Of a DNA stretch of 38,666 bases, positions 1 to 7,463 are shown piece after piece; position 1 is the stretch's first letter, and every line of letters begins with the position of its first letter. The position numbers and the translations under genes were made by a program. The DNA is taken from the NCBI GenBank assembly GCA_963595735.1, contig CAVBJJ010000018.1, positions 1 through 38,666 on the forward strand, given 5' to 3'. The stretch comes from CALWOS01 sp963595735. GTDB taxonomy: Bacteria; Bacillota; Clostridia; Oscillospirales; Oscillospiraceae. The notes beneath the pieces are model-generated. The model saw only the letters and a program-made list of their open reading frames with translations. It was not told the origin of the DNA and made no database searches.

Positions 1-198
1 CGCCAGCGCCCCGGCGGGGATCTCCAGCTCCAGCGTCTGCGCCGCCTGGGAAAGCTTGGTTTTCCCCAGCAGCCGCCAGGGCATTTGCCCCAATGCCGCG
101 TCCAGCTTCTGGTGGTTTTCGTTGAACTCATCCATGTCAAAGGCGTCGTCCGGCGACCACTGACTCAGCCCCAGGTGGGGGGTGTAAGAACTTGCCAT
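1..198 (-). CDS. Partial protein, phage tail-fibre-like N-terminus
   Basis: The first 66 residues of a leftward gene that runs off the window edge. The ATG sits behind a clear AAGGAGGAG ribosome binding site eight bases upstream. The start reads MASSYTPHLGLSQWSPDDAF, followed by DMDEFNENHQKLDAAL. This type of opening (a 'LGL..W...D' strand followed by 'D...F..N..KLD') is common at the start of tail-fibre or receptor-binding structural proteins in Firmicutes phages and in stand-alone chromosomal relatives. No catalytic motif is visible in the part present. I cannot tell whether it belongs to a prophage, because nothing else phage-like is next to it on the right. Confidence 0.55.
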   Translation of the reverse strand, partial: MASSYTPHLGLSQWSPDDAFDMDEFNENHQKLDAALGQMPWRLLGKTKLSQAAQTLELEIPAGALA

Positions 199-288
199 AG
201 ATATCTCCTCCTTGTGTTCTTTTCACCCTTAGCCGGATTTTGCCCCCGATTTGCACAGCCGCGTGCAAGAAATTTGCTGTACACGCCG

Positions 289-327
289 AAAAAGCGCTCT
301 TGCCCCGCCGGGGCAAGAGCGCTTTTT
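289..327. terminator. Bidirectional rho-independent terminator
   Basis: A perfect 18-bp stem (AAAAAGCGCTCTTGCCCC) with a GCC loop and flanking A and T tracts. It lies seven bases past the FUSC stop codon and also reads as a terminator on the plus strand. Confidence 0.9.
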
Positions 328-334
328 GCTAAGT

Positions 335-925
335 TCAGTTGATGTGCTTCAGGGTGCGTTCGGCACGCTTTTTCTTCAGCCATTCGTAGATCCAGCCCTT
401 TGGCCAGATGCCGTTGACAAACAGCGCCGCTAGAACGCCGATGCCCGTGTCCAGAATGCGGTTCAGGGCATAGGGGATGTAGTTGTCCGCCGGCGTATTG
501 AACATGAGGATACATAGCACCACGCCGCCGGGCTGCACGCCGCCGATCCAGAAGGTCTGGCACAGCAGGATCAGAATTACAACGCCGATAAAGGTCAGCG
601 GGATCAGCAGCCAGGTGCGCCCGCCCTCCGGATAAAAAATCAGGTGGAAGCGGAACAGCACAATGCCCAGCAGGCCGCCGATGACCGTTCCGAAAAAGCG
701 GTTGCCGCCGTGGAGCTTGGAGTTGGCCAGGTCGCTGCCGGTGCCGAAAATGGCGCCGATGCAGGCAAAGCAGGGGCTGCGATCCAGAAACGCATAAACC
801 AGCGCGCACAGCGCCGCCGCCGTTGCGGTCTTGATGTTTCGCATACCAACCCGGCGGGGGATCCGGCTGAGAAAACCGCCGTATAAGCCCTCTTTCAAGC
901 CGCCTTTTGTGTATCTGTTGTCCAT
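335..925 (-). CDS. FUSC / aromatic acid exporter family membrane protein
   Basis: A 196-residue polytopic membrane protein. It begins with a conserved helix (RNIKTATAAALCALVYAF), then has about four hydrophobic segments around residues 30-50, 78-100, 104-130 and 150-175, and ends in a basic tail. The pattern matches the N-terminal membrane module of the FUSC/ArAE family (Bacillus YgaE/YqjA type), proposed to export aromatic or other organic acids. Fusions with a cytoplasmic domain are longer, so this is the short membrane-only form. The start is set by GAGGAGAGG eight bases before the ATG. It appears monocistronic: its own promoter lies upstream and a strong terminator directly follows. The substrate cannot be read from the sequence. 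Confidence 0.75.
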   Translation of the reverse strand: MDNRYTKGGLKEGLYGGFLSRIPRRVGMRNIKTATAAALCALVYAFLDRSPCFACIGAIFGTGSDLANSKLHGGNRFFGTVIGGLLGIVLFRFHLIFYPEGGRTWLLIPLTFIGVVILILLCQTFWIGGVQPGGVVLCILMFNTPADNYIPYALNRILDTGIGVLAALFVNGIWPKGWIYEWLKKKRAERTLKHIN

Positions 926-997
926 GGATTCCTCTCCTCAAGATGATAATGCAAAGCCCCCTGGATTGCTGCGGGGGAAAATGAAAACACTGTCAAA

Positions 998-1026
998 AGT
1001 ATATCATAGAATCCGCCCGATGAAAA
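998..1026 (-). promoter_or_regulatory. Promoter of the FUSC gene
   Basis: Leftward TATACT preceded by a TG extended -10, with TTTTCA 17 bases upstream. A small G/C hairpin (957-977) lies in the leader. Confidence 0.5.
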
Positions 1027-1104
1027 GGAAAAAAACCGAATTTATGAAGAAAATTTGAACAAATTCGGGGAAAATGGAATTTCCGGAAAAAAACAGGATA
1101 TTTC

Positions 1105-1133
1105 TTGACAGCGCCTGTTTGGGGGCGTACAGT
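1105..1133 (+). promoter_or_regulatory. Promoter of the Crp/Fnr gene
   Basis: TTGACA, 17-base spacer, TACAGT. The translation start is 47 bases downstream of the -10. Confidence 0.7.
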
Positions 1134-1179
1134 AGGGGTAGCAGAACTGTTGTATTTATCACAAAAAAAGGAGAGGAAA

Positions 1180-1857
1180 ATGGAACAGTATCTTCCTGTG
1201 ATCCGGCAAAGCCTTTTGTTCCGGCAGGTCGAGCCGGATAAGCTGCCGGCCATGCTGCAATGTTTGCAGGCGCGGATACATAGCTATGAAAAAGGGGAAT
1301 ATATCTTCTGTCAGGGGCAGGAGATCGAGGCGCTGGCGCTGGTGCTTTCCGGCAGCGTGAACATCCAGCGGGAAAACTATTGGGGCAATCTGCACATCAT
1401 GGAGACCCTTGCGCCGGGGGAAAGCTTCGGCGCGGCCTATGCCGCTCCCGGCGGCGGTCCCTTGCCCAACGATGTGGTGGCGGCGGAGCGCTGCATCGTC
1501 CTGCGGCTGGATCTACTCCGGGTGCTGACCCTGTGCAGCAATGCCTGCCCCTTTCACGGTCAGCTGCAAAAAAATCTGTTTTCCCTGACAGCGAAAAAGA
1601 ACCGCCAGCTGGTGCAGAAAATTGACTGCATTTCCCAGCGCAGCACCCGGGAAAAGCTGCTGCGCTATCTGCAAAATCAGTCCTGCCGGGCGGGCAGCCG
1701 GGAGTTTGACATCCCCTTTAACCGTCAGCAGCTGGCGGATTATCTGGCGGTGGATCGCAGCGCCATGTCCGGTGAGCTGAGCCGGATGCAGCGGGATGGG
1801 CTGGTCAGCTTTTGCAAGAACCATTTTATACTGCATAATCCGTCGGAGAAAAAATAA
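1180..1857 (+). CDS. Crp/Fnr family transcriptional regulator
   Basis: 225 residues. The N-terminal half (about 10-120) is a cyclic-nucleotide-binding-type beta roll (YEKGEYIFCQGQEIEALALV, then SGSVNIQRENYWG). The C-terminal part (about 150-215) is a Crp-type winged helix with the recognition motif FNRQQLADYLAVDRSAMSGE. The start at 1180 follows AAAAGGAGAGG; an in-frame upstream methionine lies inside the promoter and is rejected. Several cysteines are present (for example the CSNACPFHG stretch), but no clear N-terminal four-cysteine Fnr iron-sulfur signature, so the signal sensed is unknown. It has its own promoter; the next gene also has one. In Clostridia such regulators often respond to redox or nitrosative stress, but nothing here proves that. 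Confidence 0.88.
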   Translation: MEQYLPVIRQSLLFRQVEPDKLPAMLQCLQARIHSYEKGEYIFCQGQEIEALALVLSGSVNIQRENYWGNLHIMETLAPGESFGAAYAAPGGGPLPNDVVAAERCIVLRLDLLRVLTLCSNACPFHGQLQKNLFSLTAKKNRQLVQKIDCISQRSTREKLLRYLQNQSCRAGSREFDIPFNRQQLADYLAVDRSAMSGELSRMQRDGLVSFCKNHFILHNPSEKK

Positions 1858-1885
1858 AATTCGCAAGAATATTTATATAAAGTGA

Positions 1886-1914
1886 TTGACAAAATATAAG
1901 AAAGGTGGTATGAT
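1886..1914 (+). promoter_or_regulatory. Promoter of the RHH-clpB operon
   Basis: TTGACA, 17-base spacer, TATGAT, with an overlapping TATAAT five bases on. No CIRCE element (TTAGCACTC-N9-GAGTGCTAA) or CtsR heptad repeat is visible here. Confidence 0.8.
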
Positions 1915-1945
1915 ATAATCACAAAGGATGAAAGGAGGGTGCGGA

Positions 1946-2593
1946 TTGAAAAAGAGTCTTTACCCCTTAATGTTGTCTGACCAGGTGGTGCAGGCCATCG
2001 ACGCCCTTGCCGCCAAGAAAGGCACAAACCGCAGCAATGCCGTCAACCAGATTTTGGCGGAGTATGTTTCCTATGTCACCCCGGAAAAGCGCATGGCGCA
2101 GGTCTTTGCCCAGATGGAGCAAATGCTCACCGGGCGGGACAGCTTCCAGGTTATGCTGCCCAACAGCGGCAGCGCCCTGCAAATGCGTTCCATGCTCGAT
2201 TACAAATACAAGCCCAATGTCAATTACCGGGTAGAACTGTACCGGGACGACGCCGCTGCGGTGGGCGAGCTGCGCGTGGCGCTGCGAACCCAAAACAGCA
2301 ATTTACTGCTGTGCATCATGCAGTTTTTCAAGCTGTGGATCCGCATTGAAAGCAGCTATGACCCCACCTGCCAGTTTATGTTGGAAGACGGCCGCCTGCG
2401 CCGGAAGCTGGTGCTGCCGGTGGACAAGCAGCTGGGCAGTCAGGAGCTGGGCGATCTGCTCAGCGAGTATATCAGTGCTTTCGATACCGCCCTCAAGCAA
2501 TTCTTCTACCTGCTGGAAACGCCCCAAAAGGCGGTTGCCGCGGTGGAGGAAGTATATAGAGACTATGTCCAGCACAGAAGTCTGAAAATCTAA
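1946..2593 (+). CDS. Ribbon-helix-helix (CopG/Arc-like) protein with long C-terminal domain
   Basis: 215 residues if started at TTG 1946, which sits seven bases after AAAGGAGG. The in-frame ATG at 1928 would place that ribosome binding site inside the gene. Residues about 3-45 (LYPLMLSDQVVQAIDALAAK, then RSNAVNQILAEYV) look like a ribbon-helix-helix DNA-binding fold. The remaining 170 residues are unfamiliar: a region giving YKPNVNYRVELYRDD and a long helical tail. It ends 41 bases before clpB with no terminator between, so the two are likely co-transcribed. That raises the possibility that it regulates the operon, a role normally filled by CtsR or HrcA. This is inference; the long C-terminal domain may sense something or be an adaptor. 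Confidence 0.65.
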   Translation: MKKSLYPLMLSDQVVQAIDALAAKKGTNRSNAVNQILAEYVSYVTPEKRMAQVFAQMEQMLTGRDSFQVMLPNSGSALQMRSMLDYKYKPNVNYRVELYRDDAAAVGELRVALRTQNSNLLLCIMQFFKLWIRIESSYDPTCQFMLEDGRLRRKLVLPVDKQLGSQELGDLLSEYISAFDTALKQFFYLLETPQKAVAAVEEVYRDYVQHRSLKI

Positions 2594-2634
2594 TCCCCAT
2601 GAAACAAAGCTTTCCCCGGAAAGGAGAGGAAGAA

Positions 2635-5217
2635 ATGAATATCAATCGCTTTACACAAAACTCCGTTGCCGCTTTCGAGCGTGCGCAAAAAATGGTAGAG
2701 ACCCATATGCACCCCCAGGTAGGACAGGTACACATCCTGCTGGCGTTGCTGGAGCAGGAAGGCGGACTGGTCTCCCAGCTTCTGGTCAAGGCGGAAGTGG
2801 ATACCGTTGCCCTGGAAAATGACCTGCGGGAGGTTTTTGACAAGCTTCCCACCTGCAGCGCACCGGGCTATGACCGCATCAACATGGATCTGGCCGCCGC
2901 CTTTGAGGCCGCGGAGCGCCAGGCCAAGCATATGCGGGACGAGTATATCTCGGTGGAGCATCTGCTGCTGGGCATTCTGGAAAAGCCCGACCCCAGCATT
3001 AAGCCCATCCTGGAAAGCTATCACCTCAGCGAGACCCTCGTGCTCACGGCGCTGAAGTCCATTCGCGGCAAAAAGCGCGTGACCACGGATAACCCGGAGG
3101 ATGTCTATGACGCCCTGCGGAAATACGGCACCGATTTGACCGAAATGGCCCGGCGGCAGAAGCTGGATCCCGTGATCGGCCGGGATGACGAGACCCGTAA
3201 TGCTATCCGAATCCTCAGCCGGAAAACCAAGAATAACCTCTGCCTGATCGGTGAGCCGGGCGTGGGTAAGACCGCCATTGTGGAAGGGCTTGCCATGCGG
3301 ATCGTCCGGGGCGATGTGCCGGATAATCTGAAAAACCACACGATCTTTGCCCTGGATCTGGGTGCGCTGGTCGCCGGTTCCAAATTCCGCGGCGAGTTTG
3401 AGGAGCGGCTGAAGGCCGTGCTCAACGAGGTCAGGGACTCGGACGGACAGATTTTGCTGTTCATTGATGAAATGCACACCATTGTCGGTGCCGGCAAGAC
3501 CGAGGGCGCCATGGACGCGGGCAACCTGCTCAAGCCCATGCTGGCTCGAGGCGAGCTGCACTGCATTGGCGCAACGACCATCAATGAGTACCGGAAATAT
3601 ATTGAAAAAGACCCTGCTCTGGAGCGCCGTTTCCAGCCGGTCATCGTGGAACAGCCCTCTGTGGAGGATACCATCTCCATGCTGCGCGGCCTGAAAGACC
3701 GTTACGAGCTGTACCACGGTGTGAAGATCCAGGATCAGGCTCTGGTGGCCGCCGCAACGCTCAGCGACCGCTATATCTCCGACCGCTTCCTGCCGGATAA
3801 GGCCATCGACCTGGTGGACGAGGCCTGCGCCATGATCAAAACGGAGCTGGATTCCATGCCCACAGAGATGGATCAGATCTCCCGGAAGATCATGCTGCTG
3901 GAGATCGAGGAGACCGCCCTGAAAAAGGAAAAAGACAACCGCTCCAAGGAGCGTCTGGTCGTTCTGCGCCGGGAGATGGCGGAGCTGCGGGATCGTCTGA
4001 AAGAAATGACCGCCCGCTGGGAAAACGAGAAGAAAGAGATCGACAAGGCGCGGAAGATCCGCGAGGAGATCGACAAGGTCAACTTTGAAATTGAGATCGC
4101 CATGAACAAGAACGATCTGACCAAGGCCTCCAAGCTGACCTATGGCAAGCTGCCGGAGCTGCAAAAGGAGCTGGCGGAAGCGGAAAAAGCCGCGGAATCC
4201 CACCAGAACACCCTGCTGCGTGACCGGGTCACGGAGGACGAGATCGCCCTGATCGTGGCGCGCTGGACGGGCATCCCCGTCACCAAGCTGATGGAGGGTG
4301 AGCGGGAGAAGCTGCTGCATCTGGACGACACCATCCACAACCGCGTGATTGGGCAGGATGAAGCCGTGGACAAGGTCTGCGACGCCATCCTCCGCAGCAG
4401 CGCCGGTATCCGCAATCCCCGCCGTCCCATTGGCAGCTTCCTGTTCCTGGGCCCCACCGGCGTGGGTAAAACGGAGCTGGCCAAGGCGCTGGCAGAGGCA
4501 CTGTTTGACGATGAAAACGCCATCATTCGTATCGACATGAGCGAGTACATGGAGAAATACTCCACCTCTCGTCTGCTGGGTGCGCCTCCGGGATATGTGG
4601 GCTATGATGAGGGCGGACAGCTCACGGAGCCAGTGCGCCGCAAGCCTTACTCCGTCGTCCTCTTCGACGAGGTGGAAAAGGCCCACCCGGATGTGTTCAA
4701 TGTGCTGCTCCAGATCCTGGACGATGGCCGCGTAACGGACGGCAAGGGTCGCACGGTGGACTTCAAGAACACCATTCTGATCCTGACCTCCAACCTGGGC
4801 AGCGAGATCATTCTGGACGGCATCACCAGCGATGGTGCGATCAGCGATGAGGCGCGCGCCGGTGTCAGCCAGTTGCTCAAGAGCAGCTTCCGTCCGGAGT
4901 TCCTGAACCGCCTGGATGAGATCGTGTTCTATAAGCCGCTGGCACAGAGCGATGTGGAGCGCATTGCGGATCTGCAGCTCAATGACCTGAAAAAGCGGCT
5001 GAAGGAGCGCCAGGTGTGCCTGGAGATCACAGATGCAGCCCGTCGGGATATCGTGGAAAACGGCTACGATCCCATGTACGGCGCTAGACCGCTGAAACGG
5101 TATATTCAGTCCCATGTGGAGTCCCTCATTGCCCGGAAGATCATCACCGAGGATCCCGCCCCGGACAGCGTGCTCACAGTGGATATGGAAGATGACAAGC
5201 TGGTGGTTCGCCTGTAA
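2635..5217 (+). CDS. clpB: ATP-dependent chaperone ClpB (disaggregase)
   Basis: 860 residues, normal for ClpB. In order: double Clp N domain (residues 1-145), AAA+ module 1 with Walker A GEPGVGKT at 206-213 and Walker B LLFIDEMHT, a long coiled-coil middle domain (about 400-520), and AAA+ module 2 with Walker A GPTGVGKT at 606-613, VVLFDEVEKAHPDV and a C-terminal D2-small domain. The long middle domain and the absence of a ClpP-docking loop favour ClpB over ClpC/ClpA. It is an ATP-driven hexamer that, with DnaK, pulls polypeptides from aggregates after heat stress. The start at 2635 follows AAAGGAGAGG. Second gene of an operon with an RHH protein; a terminator follows. Confidence 0.96.
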   Translation: MNINRFTQNSVAAFERAQKMVETHMHPQVGQVHILLALLEQEGGLVSQLLVKAEVDTVALENDLREVFDKLPTCSAPGYDRINMDLAAAFEAAERQAKHMRDEYISVEHLLLGILEKPDPSIKPILESYHLSETLVLTALKSIRGKKRVTTDNPEDVYDALRKYGTDLTEMARRQKLDPVIGRDDETRNAIRILSRKTKNNLCLIGEPGVGKTAIVEGLAMRIVRGDVPDNLKNHTIFALDLGALVAGSKFRGEFEERLKAVLNEVRDSDGQILLFIDEMHTIVGAGKTEGAMDAGNLLKPMLARGELHCIGATTINEYRKYIEKDPALERRFQPVIVEQPSVEDTISMLRGLKDRYELYHGVKIQDQALVAAATLSDRYISDRFLPDKAIDLVDEACAMIKTELDSMPTEMDQISRKIMLLEIEETALKKEKDNRSKERLVVLRREMAELRDRLKEMTARWENEKKEIDKARKIREEIDKVNFEIEIAMNKNDLTKASKLTYGKLPELQKELAEAEKAAESHQNTLLRDRVTEDEIALIVARWTGIPVTKLMEGEREKLLHLDDTIHNRVIGQDEAVDKVCDAILRSSAGIRNPRRPIGSFLFLGPTGVGKTELAKALAEALFDDENAIIRIDMSEYMEKYSTSRLLGAPPGYVGYDEGGQLTEPVRRKPYSVVLFDEVEKAHPDVFNVLLQILDDGRVTDGKGRTVDFKNTILILTSNLGSEIILDGITSDGAISDEARAGVSQLLKSSFRPEFLNRLDEIVFYKPLAQSDVERIADLQLNDLKKRLKERQVCLEITDAARRDIVENGYDPMYGARPLKRYIQSHVESLIARKIITEDPAPDSVLTVDMEDDKLVVRL

Positions 5218-5250
5218 GGCAAGCGCAAAGCGTAAATACAAATACGCATA

Positions 5251-5288
5251 AAAAAACTCCGTGTGGCTACAAGTCACACGGAGTTTTT
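5251..5288. terminator. Bidirectional terminator between clpB and the DUF1002 gene
   Basis: Stem AAAACTCCGTGTG / CACACGGAGTTTT with a nine-base loop and A and T tracts on both sides. It serves the convergent clpB and DUF1002 transcripts. Confidence 0.88.
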
Positions 5289-5303
5289 GCAGTTTGCAAA
5301 GCG

Positions 5304-5336
5304 GGGCGGTCTCTTCGTGAGACAGCCCGTTTTTTA
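5304..5336 (+). terminator. Second rightward terminator behind clpB
   Basis: Hairpin GGGC(G)GTCTC, TTCGT loop, GAGAC(A)GCCC followed by six Ts. A back-up for read-through of the first terminator. Confidence 0.7.
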
Positions 5337-5372
5337 TATAGTGGACACTGCCCCGGGAAAGCGGGGGCGTTC

Positions 5373-6263
5373 TTATTTCTTGCCAAACAGGCCGGAGAAG
5401 AAGTTGGTGACTGCCGTGAAGAAGCTCTTCAGGCCGGTGCCCAGCTTGTTGGCAACGCCGGAGGCCTTGGAAAGACCGGCGATCATGTTCTGTGCCTGCT
5501 CCACGCGGGACTTCAGGTCGGCAAAGCTCAGCTTTTCCAGACTGCGGCACAGGGAAATCAGAGAGTTGATCTCGCTGTCGCTGAGGGTGACATTGTTGTC
5601 CTCCGCGATTTGGAGGATCTGCTCCCGCAGCTCCTCGTCCGTCATGTCGCGGGTTTGATCCAGAATGGACTTCAGTTCGTTGACGATGGTGACCGCGTCC
5701 ATGTTGCCCACGGTGTCGGCCAGCTCCGCGGTAACGACCAGCTCCTGGGTACCGGTCAGCTTGGCGGTCTCATCCAGTTGGGTGCCGGTGATGTCCTCAT
5801 AGGCCTTGTACACACCGGTCAGGGCGGCAGTGCCGGAAACGCTGTAGGGGGCGGTGACGATCACCTTGGCGTCGTTGATGCCGGCGGTGACCAGGGCGTT
5901 GATGTACATTTCCTTGGTACACCAGCTGATGTTGGAGCAGCTGATGTCCAGCCCGCTGCCCTCGTCCAGGGTTTCGATGTAAACACAGGAAATGGATTTG
6001 GAGCCGATCACGGAGCTGTCCACATTGCCCTCCAGATAGGTGCGCTCCTCGGCATTGGTCACGGTCAGCTCCGGAACGGAGCCGGGCTGGATGCCAAAGG
6101 TGCTGTAGACCGTGCTACGGTCGGATTCGGTGAGGTTTGCGCCGATGACCACGCGGCTTTCGCCGGCGTCCAGAGCTAGGGCGGCGGAGCTCAGTCCGCA
6201 AAGACAGCAGACAACCAGCAGCGCGGCCACAACGCGGCGGAACCGTTTTTGATTATGTTTCAT
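5373..6263 (-). CDS. Exported DUF1002 domain protein (YpuA-like)
   Basis: 296 residues from the ATG at 6263. It opens with a basic segment and a hydrophobic signal peptide (about residues 1-30, ending in a SSAALA-type cleavage site). The mature part has the hallmarks of DUF1002: RVVIGANLTESDRSTVY near the start, ISCSNISWCTKEMYINAL, then GINDAKVIVTAPYSVSGTAA. An alpha-helical C-terminal third carries an amphipathic end. The family is widespread in Bacillota (Bacillus YpuA) and is exported; the molecular role is not established. An upstream in-frame methionine at 6311 has no ribosome binding site. Two tandem promoters and a perfect leader hairpin (6321-6337) lie upstream, so transcription is probably well controlled. 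Confidence 0.85.
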   Translation of the reverse strand: MKHNQKRFRRVVAALLVVCCLCGLSSAALALDAGESRVVIGANLTESDRSTVYSTFGIQPGSVPELTVTNAEERTYLEGNVDSSVIGSKSISCVYIETLDEGSGLDISCSNISWCTKEMYINALVTAGINDAKVIVTAPYSVSGTAALTGVYKAYEDITGTQLDETAKLTGTQELVVTAELADTVGNMDAVTIVNELKSILDQTRDMTDEELREQILQIAEDNNVTLSDSEINSLISLCRSLEKLSFADLKSRVEQAQNMIAGLSKASGVANKLGTGLKSFFTAVTNFFSGLFGKK

Positions 6264-6320
6264 ATGGAATATCGCATCCTTTCTTTTCGTTCTGATTCCT
6301 ACATTTAGCATAAAACTTTT

Positions 6321-6337
6321 CCGGGGGAATCCCCCGG
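6321..6337 (-). other. Leader hairpin of the DUF1002 mRNA
   Basis: Perfect inverted repeat CCGGGGG-AAT-CCCCCGG between the promoter and the start codon. On the leftward transcript it is followed by AAAAGTTTT, so it could be a weak attenuator or an RNA-stabilising 5' hairpin. Confidence 0.45.
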
Positions 6338-6346
6338 CTCCTGCGC

Positions 6347-6375
6347 ATCATACCCTGTTTTATCGGGAAAGTCAA
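6347..6375 (-). promoter_or_regulatory. Proximal promoter of the DUF1002 gene
   Basis: Leftward TTGACT, 17-base spacer, TATGAT. Confidence 0.75.
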
Positions 6376-6403
6376 GGCTTTTGCGGGAAAAGTATACAGG
6401 TAA

Positions 6404-6432
6404 AGTATACCACAAGTCCATCAAAGTTGCAA
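6404..6432 (-). promoter_or_regulatory. Distal promoter of the DUF1002 gene
   Basis: Leftward TTGCAA, 17-base spacer, TATACT. Its -10 overlaps one of two GTATAC palindromes (6392-6397, 6405-6410), which could be operators for the divergent GntR protein. Confidence 0.55.
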
Positions 6433-6479
6433 ACTCTGCAAGAAAAATGCCCTGCGCCGGTGTTTTTTCACTCCCTGAC

Positions 6480-6507
6480 TTGCAATTTGGGCGGAAAGTG
6501 CTATACT
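6480..6507 (+). promoter_or_regulatory. Promoter of the GntR gene
   Basis: TTGCAA, 16-base spacer, TATACT. Downstream are the palindromes GTATCATAC (6522-6530) and GCTGTAGACAGC, either of which could be an autoregulatory operator. The 354 bases between the DUF1002 gene and the GntR gene contain only these promoter elements. Confidence 0.55.
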
Positions 6508-6617
6508 GAAAAATGTCTGTAACAGGTATCATACAAGCTGTAGACAGCATAGCATAACAAGCGCGCGTCAAAAAGTCAAAGCCGGCCTTTTGCCGGGTGG
6601 AAAGGAGCCGTGCCCGC

Positions 6618-7403
6618 GTGAAAGAGCATCCCATCCTCCAAAGTGAATTGTCCATGAGCAGCGATGTACCGCTGTATTCCCAGCTGGTCGGCCTGATCGG
6701 CCGGTATATTTCCTCCGGCGCTTTGGAGCCGGGCAATCTCCTGCCCTCGGAGTCGGAGCTGTGCCGGCGCTTTGGCATCAGCCGCAGCACGGTCCGGCAG
6801 GCGATCGGCGTGCTGGAAAGCGAGGGGCTGGTCGTACGCAAGCAGGGGCGCGGCACCTTTGTGGCGGAGCCGAAAATGCATCGCAAGGCGGACAGCGTGT
6901 ATTCCTTTACCTCCGAGATCAGCGCAAAGGGCATGACTCCCAGTTCCACCCTGATCGACTTTGAAGTGCTGGAGCCAACGCCGGAGATCATAAAGGTGCT
7001 GGAGCTGAGCCAGACGGAAACGCTGGTCTACCGCTTTACCCGAATCCGGAATGTGGACGGGGAACCGCTGATTTTGGAAACCAGCTTTTACCCGCAGTTC
7101 ATTTACCCCAAGCTGACCCGGGAGCTGCTGCAAACCCACAGCTTTTACAGTCTCCTGTACGAGGTGGGAATTGTGCCCTTCAGCGCGGCGGATTGCTACA
7201 GCGCCGTGACAATGAACGCCCGGGAGGCGGAAATGCTGGGCTGCGCACCGGGTGCCTGCGCCTTTTCCGCCCAGCGCCGTACCCGGACAGAGTCCGGCAT
7301 GGTCTATGAGTTTACCCAGAGCCTGATCCGGGCGGATCGGGTCAAGCTGGATGTATTTCTGCACAAGGACGGCGTGAATTTTTCCAGAAGTGTGGATAAA
7401 TAA
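6618..7403 (+). CDS. GntR/HutC family regulator with UTRA domain
   Basis: 261 residues. Winged-helix domain at about 15-80 (DVPLYSQLVGLIGRYISSG, LLPSESELCRRFGISRSTV, GRGTFVAEPK) and a UTRA effector domain at about 95-255 (the ETLVYRFTRIRNVDGEPLIL stretch is typical). Such regulators bind small sugar phosphates, amino-sugar phosphates or amino-acid derivatives. The GTG at 6618 is chosen because AAAGGAG lies ten bases upstream; an ATG at 6654 is a fallback that would leave the domain intact. The next gene is a hexokinase, which hints at a sugar-linked signal, but a terminator separates the two, so they need not be co-transcribed. Probably a repressor of itself and perhaps of the divergent DUF1002 gene. 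Confidence 0.85.
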   Translation: MKEHPILQSELSMSSDVPLYSQLVGLIGRYISSGALEPGNLLPSESELCRRFGISRSTVRQAIGVLESEGLVVRKQGRGTFVAEPKMHRKADSVYSFTSEISAKGMTPSSTLIDFEVLEPTPEIIKVLELSQTETLVYRFTRIRNVDGEPLILETSFYPQFIYPKLTRELLQTHSFYSLLYEVGIVPFSAADCYSAVTMNAREAEMLGCAPGACAFSAQRRTRTESGMVYEFTQSLIRADRVKLDVFLHKDGVNFSRSVDK

Positions 7404-7412
7404 GGGAAAAAG

Positions 7413-7442
7413 AAAACCGACCTGCGTGCAGGTCGGTTTTTT
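7413..7442 (+). terminator. Terminator after the GntR gene
   Basis: Stem AAAACCGACCTGC / GCAGGTCGGTTTT, two-base loop, T tract. It would limit read-through from the regulator into the hexokinase gene 22 bases on. Confidence 0.88.
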
Positions 7443-7463
7443 GGCAACATAGGGGGTTGGAAC

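Noticed and set aside
1..198. Prophage at the left edge
   Set aside because: Only one truncated tail-fibre-like start is visible and the neighbours are ordinary chromosomal genes; not enough to call a prophage.
2590..5550. 986-residue open frame antisense to clpB
   Set aside because: Low-complexity His/Gln/Leu-rich translation, no ribosome binding site, and the opposite strand encodes an unambiguous ClpB; it is a shadow of GC-rich coding.
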